Position numbers and translations under genes: made by a program. A DNA stretch of 20,499 bases, from positions 1-20,499 of the forward strand of contig CAZJBP010000058.1 in assembly GCA_964544115.1 (NCBI GenBank), read 5' to 3'. The notes under the pieces were generated by a model. The model was not told the DNA's origin and ran no database searches. It worked only from the letters and a program-made list of their open reading frames with translations. Source of the stretch: CAZJBP01 sp964544115 (lineage in GTDB: Bacteria; Verrucomicrobiota; Kiritimatiellia; UBA8416; JADHWI01). Below are positions 15,113 through 20,499 of this stretch, one piece after another (the stretch's first letter is position 1; the number at the start of each line of letters is the position of its first letter).

Positions 15113-17887
15113 ATGACGGAAGAGGCCACCACGCCGAGGCGTTCTCAAGGCATCCCGACCCGGGCGGTCGCCCTGTTTGCGGCGGGCCTGCTCTGGCTCG
15201 GAGGGTTTGCGAGCGCCGCCCGCGGCGGCTGGGTCGAGGACGGGGACGGCAAGACCGTCATCCACCTCAAGCTGTTCGGCCTGCCGGACCCGACGGACCC
15301 GACTCCCACCGTGCGGGCGGATCTCGCGGTGGTGACCGAGTTCAAGCGCCGCTTTGCCGGAACCTTCGCTGAACGGTACCGGGACAAGTACAAGGCCGAC
15401 CCCGCGCGCTACGGGAAGCACAACTGGGATAACGTCGAGATCGATCTTCAACGCGCGTCCGGAATCACGGTCGAAGGGGTGGAGAACGATCTGATGGCGA
15501 TCGCGGGCCAGATGGCGCCCGACGTCCTGTATGTGCAGTTCCGCAAGTCCGACAACTACATCCGCAACGGGTTCCTGTATCCGCTCGACAAGCCCGAGGA
15601 CGGCTACTTCTCCTCGCTGACGGAGGAGGAGAAGGCCCTGCGCATCCACCCCAGCGTGTGGCCGGTCATCCAGCGCAAGGGCCCTGACGGCCGCACCCAC
15701 GTGTGGACGATGCCGTTTGGCGGGCTTCTCGGGCTGACCGCCCTGTACCGCAAGGACCTGTTCGACCGGGCCGGCGTGCCGTACCCCACCAACAACTGGA
15801 CGTGGGATGACCTGCTGGCCGTGTGCCGCAAGATCAGCGACCCCGGCAAGGGCGTCTACGGCATCGCGCTGGCCATGGGCGAGCAGTGGGAGGCCTGGTT
15901 CTGGTACACGTACCTCTGGTCGGCCGGCGGCGACGTCATGGTGTACGACGAGGCCTCGGACCGGTGGCGCTGCACGTTCGACAGCCGCGAAGCCGCCGTC
16001 GCCCTCGACTTCTATACGCGCCTGACGAGCGAGCCCTGGACCGACCGCAACGGCGTCCGGCGGCGCGGCTACGCCTGCCCTCAGAGCGCCGTGGGAACCA
16101 AGTGGGAGAACGGCGAAATCGGGCTCAGCGTGAGCTACCTCACGGAGAGCATGTTCAGCGTGATCAACCCCGACCTGACCGGCATGGTGCCTGTGCCGCT
16201 GGGCCCCACCGGGCTTCGCGGCGCTGAGATCAACAGCACGATGATGGGGATGTTCAACGGCATCACCGATCCTGTCGTGCGCGATGCGGCCTGGGAGTAC
16301 ATGCGCTTCTTCGATGCGAAGGACGCCATGCGCATCAAGGTGCGAACCCTCGTCGAAGCCGGACTGGGTCGGTTCCTGAACCCGCGCTACCTGCGGATGT
16401 TCGGATACGACGAGCTCATCCGGCTGGCGCCCCCGGAGTGGGAGCAGTGCTTTGAGATCGCGATGAAGACCGGCAAGCCGGAGCCGTTCGGCCGCAACAG
16501 CAACTTCGTGTGCGGCATTCTCTCCGAGGTCCTGCAGAAGGCGCGCGCGCAGGCGCTGGACGGGCGGTTGCCGGAGGATCCGGAGCAGCGCCTGGTCGCC
16601 ATGCAGGCTTTGCTCCGGGAGGGCGTAGCCAAGGCGAACGTCGTGATGCTGGATGAGCTGACCCCGAAGCAGCGCGGCACGCGCCGCACGGTGGCGGCAG
16701 TAGCCCTGGCCTGCGTCGTCGCGGCCTTCACGGTCGTCGTCCTCAAGATCACCCGCATCTTCGGCCCCCCCAAGGACGCGCCCGGCGAGCGAACGGCCAG
16801 ATGGAGTCTCGGCCGGCGGGCGGCCGTCGGCCTGCTCCTCCTGCCGGCGATGCTGAGCGTGCTGGTCTGGCAGTATATTCCGCTGCTCCGGGGATCTGTC
16901 ATGGCGTTCCAGAACTACAATGTCATGGGGGGCTCCACGTGGGTCGGCCTGGATAACTTCGGCAACGTGCTCTGGGACGGCGACTGGTGGATCTCGGTGT
17001 GGAACTCGGCGCGGTACAGCTTCCTGATCATCTTCCTGACGTTCCTGCCCCCCGTTGTCCTGGCGGTCCTGCTCCAGGAGGTGCCGCGGGGCAAGACCCT
17101 CTTCCGGGCGATCTACTACCTGCCGGCCGTCACCTCGGGCCTCGCGATCACGCTCCTCTGGAAACAGTTCTACGAGGGCTCGGAGTACGGCGCCCTCAAC
17201 GCCCTCCTGATGCGCGTCCCAGCCATCGCCTACCTTGCGACCGGGCTGGCGCTGCTGGCTCTGGCGCTGGCCTTCGCGTGGCGCCTGGCGACGCACTGGC
17301 GCCGGGGCGTGGCCGTGTGCATCGCCGCGGGCGGGGCCCTGGCGGCGTACACGTGCTGTGCGCTGGCGTGGCCGATCTTCGCCCAGGAAGGCGTCTCTGT
17401 GTGGAGCGCGCTGTTCATGGCCCTGCCCGAGGCGCGCAACTGGCTGCTCGATCCGTCCACGGCCATGCTCTGCTGCGTGTTGCCGATGCTGTGGGCGGGC
17501 GTGGGCCCCGGCTGCCTGGTCTACCTGGCAGCGCTCAAGTGCATACCCGACGAGTCCTACGAGGCGGCCGACATGGATGGAGCCACGTTCATCGACAAGA
17601 TTCTCTTCGTCGTCTTTCCGACGCTCAAGCCCCTGTTGATGATCAACTTTGTGGGCGTGTTCATCGGCTCCTGGAACGCGAGCGGCAACATCCTCGTGAT
17701 GACCGGCGGCGGGGCGAACACCCGGGTGGCGGACCTCAGCATCTTCTACAGCGCGTTCATGTACCTCGCGCTGGGCCAGGCCACGGCGATGGCCTGGTTC
17801 CTCGGCGCGATGCTGACCGGCTTTACCGTGTACCAGTTGCGGATCCTTTCCCGTTTCGAGTTCAAGAGCACCGGCAGCAAGGAGTAG
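15113..17887 (+). CDS. Fusion of sugar-type extracellular solute-binding protein and MalF-like ABC permease
   Basis: 924 aa. A signal-like N-terminus (basic TPRRSQGIPTR, hydrophobic AVALFAAGLLWLGGF, ASA at 33-35) precedes a family 1 solute-binding domain (about 45-515), recognisable by APDVLYVQ, a TMPFGG-like pocket segment, ALYRKDLFDRAGVPYPTNNW and TWDDLLAVCRKISDP. A transmembrane helix (about 522-543) leads into a MalF-type permease (about 569-924) with the cytoplasmic EAA loop EAADMDGATFIDKILFVVFP (about 817-836). Two extra hydrophobic segments occur around 704-760. The binding domain would be tethered to the outer face of the membrane. Carbohydrate uptake is inferred from the family. ATG 15113 is chosen because it precedes the signal segment; upstream frame is repeat. 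The stop is 5 nt before the next permease. Confidence 0.88.
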   Translation: MTEEATTPRRSQGIPTRAVALFAAGLLWLGGFASAARGGWVEDGDGKTVIHLKLFGLPDPTDPTPTVRADLAVVTEFKRRFAGTFAERYRDKYKADPARYGKHNWDNVEIDLQRASGITVEGVENDLMAIAGQMAPDVLYVQFRKSDNYIRNGFLYPLDKPEDGYFSSLTEEEKALRIHPSVWPVIQRKGPDGRTHVWTMPFGGLLGLTALYRKDLFDRAGVPYPTNNWTWDDLLAVCRKISDPGKGVYGIALAMGEQWEAWFWYTYLWSAGGDVMVYDEASDRWRCTFDSREAAVALDFYTRLTSEPWTDRNGVRRRGYACPQSAVGTKWENGEIGLSVSYLTESMFSVINPDLTGMVPVPLGPTGLRGAEINSTMMGMFNGITDPVVRDAAWEYMRFFDAKDAMRIKVRTLVEAGLGRFLNPRYLRMFGYDELIRLAPPEWEQCFEIAMKTGKPEPFGRNSNFVCGILSEVLQKARAQALDGRLPEDPEQRLVAMQALLREGVAKANVVMLDELTPKQRGTRRTVAAVALACVVAAFTVVVLKITRIFGPPKDAPGERTARWSLGRRAAVGLLLLPAMLSVLVWQYIPLLRGSVMAFQNYNVMGGSTWVGLDNFGNVLWDGDWWISVWNSARYSFLIIFLTFLPPVVLAVLLQEVPRGKTLFRAIYYLPAVTSGLAITLLWKQFYEGSEYGALNALLMRVPAIAYLATGLALLALALAFAWRLATHWRRGVAVCIAAGGALAAYTCCALAWPIFAQEGVSVWSALFMALPEARNWLLDPSTAMLCCVLPMLWAGVGPGCLVYLAALKCIPDESYEAADMDGATFIDKILFVVFPTLKPLLMINFVGVFIGSWNASGNILVMTGGGANTRVADLSIFYSAFMYLALGQATAMAWFLGAMLTGFTVYQLRILSRFEFKSTGSKE

Positions 17888-17892
17888 GGCGG

Positions 17893-19797
17893 ATGCCGAT
17901 CGTCTCCCAGGCCAGCTATCGCCACCCGCGCACGCGGGCCCTGCACGGCGCGATCTACCTCGCGCTCATCGCGGGCGCCGTGACGATGGTCTATCCCTTC
18001 CTGCTGATGCTCGGCGGAAGCACCCAGAGCGGCGTGGACAGCCGGGAATCGAAGGCCGTGCCGACCTTCTGGCATGACGATGCGATGCTGTACCGCAAGC
18101 ACGTCGAGGGGCTGTTCAACGAGTCGCTTGACGCGATGAACTGCGCCTACCAGGACGGCGTGCCGTCGTTCGAGTGGCTCGCACCGCCGGCGCAGCCCAA
18201 CCGGAAGCTGGTCTCCGAATGGCGGGCCTTTCTCAGGGCCTCGCCGCCCCCGCTCTATGCCTATGCCCTGGGTTACGTCCACACCCCCCTTTCACGGACC
18301 GAGCCCCGCTATTTCCGGGAGTTCAAGACGCACGTCGCCGACGCCTATGGCCGCGACATGCAGGCGGTGAACCGGCGGATCGGTTCGAATTTCGTCAACT
18401 GGAACGCCTTTGTCTTTCTTCCCGAAGCCTACCTGCTGCGCATCAACATCCCGGACGACACGCCGCTTCTAAGATCGATGTGGGACTTCAAGGCGCGGCA
18501 GCCGGAGGGGATGCGCTACTACTTTTCTCCCGAGGGGTTCTATCGGCGGATGTTCCTGCAGAACAAGTATGGCCCGGAGATCGAGGGGTACAACCGTGCG
18601 CACGGCACGCGCTACGCCTCGTATGCGGACGTCCATCTTTCGCGGCGTCTTCCCGAAGGCACCCGGCTGGAGCGGGAGGACTGGGAGACGTTCGTGCGCA
18701 ACTCGCTGAACCTGCTGTGGGTCCGGGCGGATGGGGAGGCGCAGGGGCCGTATCGCGAGTGCCTGCGCGCGAAGTATGGGTCCATCGACGTCCTGAACCG
18801 CAACTACGGCACCGCCTACGCGAGCTTCGACGACGTTCCTCCGGTTGACGAGCCGCCCGCCCGGGCGATCATCCGCAGCGACTGGAACGATTTCATCACC
18901 GGGTGGCAGTCCCCCGACACCAAGGTGCTTCACATCCTGCCCGCGAACCTGCTGCGGATTCACAGCCTGGATTTCCAGTTCCGCGACCACCTCGAGCGCA
19001 AGTACGCGTCCATCGCCACGGCCAACGCCGCGCTGGGCACGTCGTTCAAGGACTTCCTCTCCATCCTGCCGCCCCAGCGCGACCTGCACTATCTCGAGTT
19101 TCTCGAGACGAAAGGCGCCCTCCGCCGGGAGTTCATGACGCGCAACTACAAGGCCGTCATCGACTACATGGTCGTCAACGGGCGGGGGATGACCATCACC
19201 GTGGCCTACTGCATCCTCGCGGTGCTGGCCGCGCTGATCGTGAACCCGATGGCCGCCTACGCGATGAGCCGCCACAAGATGCGGTCCTCCTACACCCTCC
19301 TGCTCTTCCTGCTCATGACGATGGCATTCCCGCCGATGGTCACGCAGATCCCCTCGTTCCTGATGCTGCGCGAATTCCACCTGCTGAACACCCTCGCCGC
19401 GCTCGTGTTGCCGGGGCTGGCCAACGGCTTCTCGATCTTCCTGCTCAAGGGGTTCTTCGACTCCCTGCCGCGCGAGCTGTACGAGTCCGCGGCGATCGAC
19501 GGGGCGAGCGAATGGGTCATCTTCTGGCAGATCACCATGAGCCTGTCGAAGCCCATCCTGTCGGTCATTGCGCTCGGGGCGTTCTGTGCCGCCTACGGGA
19601 ACTTCATGTTCGCGCTGCTCATCTGCCAGGACGAGCGGATGTGGACCCTGATGGTCTGGCTGTACCGGCTCCAGCAGCGCAGCGGCCGCGCGGTCGTCTA
19701 TGCCAGCATCGTCATCGCCTCGATCCCCACCTTTGTCGTCTTCGTCCTCTGCCAGCGGGTGATCCTGCGCGGCATCATCGTGCCGACCGAGAAGTGA
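17893..19797 (+). CDS. MalG-like ABC permease with a ~390-residue repeat-containing extracytoplasmic insertion
   Basis: 634 aa, more than twice the usual ~280. The first helix (about 18-40) ends PFLLMLGGST as in MalG-type permeases. The loop that normally spans ~50 residues runs from about 45 to 428. Then come the standard remaining helices (from about 434) and the EAA loop ELYESAAIDGASEWVIFWQI (528-547). The insert has four related segments: 140-173, 217-247, 287-315 and 363-389, following F/YR..L..KYGSI..LN..YGT.YASFDDV. Companion motifs of the DWxxF type occur at 263-267 and 330-334, with a weaker one at 400-403. The segment resembles a short helical stretch near the N-terminus of GH42-type glycosidases. 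ATG 17893 follows GGAGTAGGGCGG. It presumably forms the heterodimeric channel with the preceding fusion; no ATPase gene is nearby. Confidence 0.88.
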   Translation: MPIVSQASYRHPRTRALHGAIYLALIAGAVTMVYPFLLMLGGSTQSGVDSRESKAVPTFWHDDAMLYRKHVEGLFNESLDAMNCAYQDGVPSFEWLAPPAQPNRKLVSEWRAFLRASPPPLYAYALGYVHTPLSRTEPRYFREFKTHVADAYGRDMQAVNRRIGSNFVNWNAFVFLPEAYLLRINIPDDTPLLRSMWDFKARQPEGMRYYFSPEGFYRRMFLQNKYGPEIEGYNRAHGTRYASYADVHLSRRLPEGTRLEREDWETFVRNSLNLLWVRADGEAQGPYRECLRAKYGSIDVLNRNYGTAYASFDDVPPVDEPPARAIIRSDWNDFITGWQSPDTKVLHILPANLLRIHSLDFQFRDHLERKYASIATANAALGTSFKDFLSILPPQRDLHYLEFLETKGALRREFMTRNYKAVIDYMVVNGRGMTITVAYCILAVLAALIVNPMAAYAMSRHKMRSSYTLLLFLLMTMAFPPMVTQIPSFLMLREFHLLNTLAALVLPGLANGFSIFLLKGFFDSLPRELYESAAIDGASEWVIFWQITMSLSKPILSVIALGAFCAAYGNFMFALLICQDERMWTLMVWLYRLQQRSGRAVVYASIVIASIPTFVVFVLCQRVILRGIIVPTEK

Positions 19798-19816
19798 GGA
19801 GGTCAGGGCCGATATG
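19798..19816 (+). promoter_or_regulatory. Strong ribosome binding site without a recognisable gene
   Basis: GGAGGT (19798-19803) immediately follows the permease stop and is 10 nt before ATG 19814. The frame opened there runs 108 codons but overlaps the EAL gene and reads like a shadow (Arg/Gly/His/Pro-rich at the end). The site suggests that a third operon gene once followed. Confidence 0.45.
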
Positions 19817-19827
19817 CTTCCTTCCTC

Positions 19828-19859
19828 GGAATTGACAAACGCGAATTCCCGTGTAACCT
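19828..19859 (+). promoter_or_regulatory. Candidate sigma70 promoter with overlapping inverted repeat
   Basis: TTGACA (19832-19837) is a perfect -35 and TAACCT (19854-19859) a partial -10 at 16-nt spacing, about 45 nt upstream of the EAL ATG. GGAATT (19828-19833) and AATTCC (19844-19849) form a 6-bp inverted repeat with a 10-nt spacer over the -35, which could be an operator. Confidence 0.4.
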
Positions 19860-19904
19860 CGGTCACGCTAGAGGCGATGCAGACCCTAGAGAGGCGTTGG
19901 CAAA

Positions 19905-20499
19905 ATGAACACACTATCGAAGGAAAACGCGCGCCGTGCGGCGAAGATTTACGGCGCAGACGAGGTGCGAGAGGCAATCACCACCGGCAAACTGGCGAAT
20001 TACTATCAGTCCCAGGTGGATATCACCACCCGCCAAGTGGTTGGTGTGGAAGCGCTGGCGCGCTGGTTTCACCCTCAAGATGGGATGGTATACCCCCACC
20101 AGTTCATCGGTGTGGCGGAAGCGCACGGATTGATCAATGACCTGACCCGGGTGATACTGGCTAACTCGCTTGCTCAAGCCAAGGTGTGGCAGGAAGCAGG
20201 GCTTATGCTACGGGTAGGAGTCAACCTGTCGGCGGGCAATCTGGTGTCGTTAGAGTTTGTGGATGTGGTTGTCGGGTGTGCGGCTGAAGCAGGGGTGCCG
20301 CCGCAACTGGTTGATTTGGAACTGCCGACGAACAGTCTGAAGGAGGACTTGAGTACTCCACGTGAAGTTCTAACCCGACTGCGCCAGCAGCAATTCCGGT
20401 TGTCGTTCAATGATGTTGATATTGAAAGTGCTTCCTTGGCTCAGTTGCGTGACCTTCCATTCGATGAAATCAAGATCACGCCAAGTGTTGTGCATGGCG
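19905..20499 (+). CDS. Degenerate EAL-domain protein (3' end cut by window edge)
   Basis: 198 residues are visible. A short N-terminal leader (1-32) runs straight into an EAL domain: YYQSQVDITTRQVVGVEALA (33-52, with E49-A50-L51), VNLSAGNL (106-113, N107 kept), LVDLELPTNSL (135-145) and LPFDEIKI (184-191, K190 kept). Active EAL phosphodiesterases cleave c-di-GMP, but here the ExTE-type motif reads ELPT and the catalytic DDFG reads NDVD, so activity is doubtful; a c-di-GMP or protein-binding role is possible. An in-frame TAG at 19887-19889 forces the start to ATG 19905, which has AGAGAGG about 10 nt upstream. No GGDEF or receiver domain precedes it. Codon third positions are visibly less GC-rich than in all preceding genes. 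Confidence 0.85.
   Translation, partial: MNTLSKENARRAAKIYGADEVREAITTGKLANYYQSQVDITTRQVVGVEALARWFHPQDGMVYPHQFIGVAEAHGLINDLTRVILANSLAQAKVWQEAGLMLRVGVNLSAGNLVSLEFVDVVVGCAAEAGVPPQLVDLELPTNSLKEDLSTPREVLTRLRQQQFRLSFNDVDIESASLAQLRDLPFDEIKITPSVVHG

Noticed and set aside
19814..20140. 108-codon frame after the GGAGGT site
   Set aside because: From about codon 31 it overlaps the EAL coding region out of frame and looks non-natural; only its ribosome binding site is kept as an observation.

Overview
The window is a high-GC bacterial chromosome segment, most likely from a metagenome-assembled genome of the PVC superphylum (Kiritimatiellota/Lentisphaerota-like). This placement is inferred from three things: a giant DUF2723-TPR membrane protein, a sugar ABC transporter with unusual architecture, and intergenic regions full of dispersed and heptanucleotide repeats. 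No rRNA or other taxonomic marker is present, so the placement is tentative.

Region 1 (1-5398) is housekeeping. A minus-strand HflX GTPase, cut by the left edge, diverges from a plus-strand run: a membrane-anchored GAF/SpoIIE-type phosphatase, grpE, dnaJ and rsmE. The genes overlap or nearly touch, so this looks like one stress/translation operon without dnaK.

Region 2 (5399-5913) is a convergent intergenic region. It holds a perfect 21-bp inverted repeat, a composite dispersed repeat and two heptanucleotide arrays, all bracketed by a perfect 15-bp inverted repeat.

Region 3 (5914-11651, minus strand) holds a uridine-kinase-like nucleoside kinase followed by a DUF2723/TMEM260-like GT-C membrane protein with a C-terminal TPR region. 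A single in-frame TAG splits the latter into two adjacent reading frames.

Region 4 (11652-14504) begins with a repeat-bearing gap. It then carries, on the minus strand, a SprT-like/DUF2786 metalloprotease-like gene preceded by a 37-residue lysine-rich small protein with a strong ribosome binding site, and an OFA-type major facilitator.

Region 5 (14505-15112) is a second repeat-rich gap: a heptamer array, a 128-bp tandem duplication of the CGTACG module, and a third copy of the composite repeat.

Region 6 (15113-19797) is the most unusual part. It is a two-gene CUT1-type sugar ABC importer: the solute-binding protein is fused to the first permease, and the second permease carries a roughly 390-residue extracytoplasmic insertion built from about four degenerate repeats. 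No ATPase is encoded here, so an ATPase from elsewhere would have to power it.

Region 7 (19798-20499) changes character. A strong ribosome binding site leads into no recognisable gene, then a promoter-like sequence and the start of a degenerate EAL-domain gene in visibly more AT-rich DNA. This could be an insertion boundary, a decayed third operon gene, or an assembly chimera.
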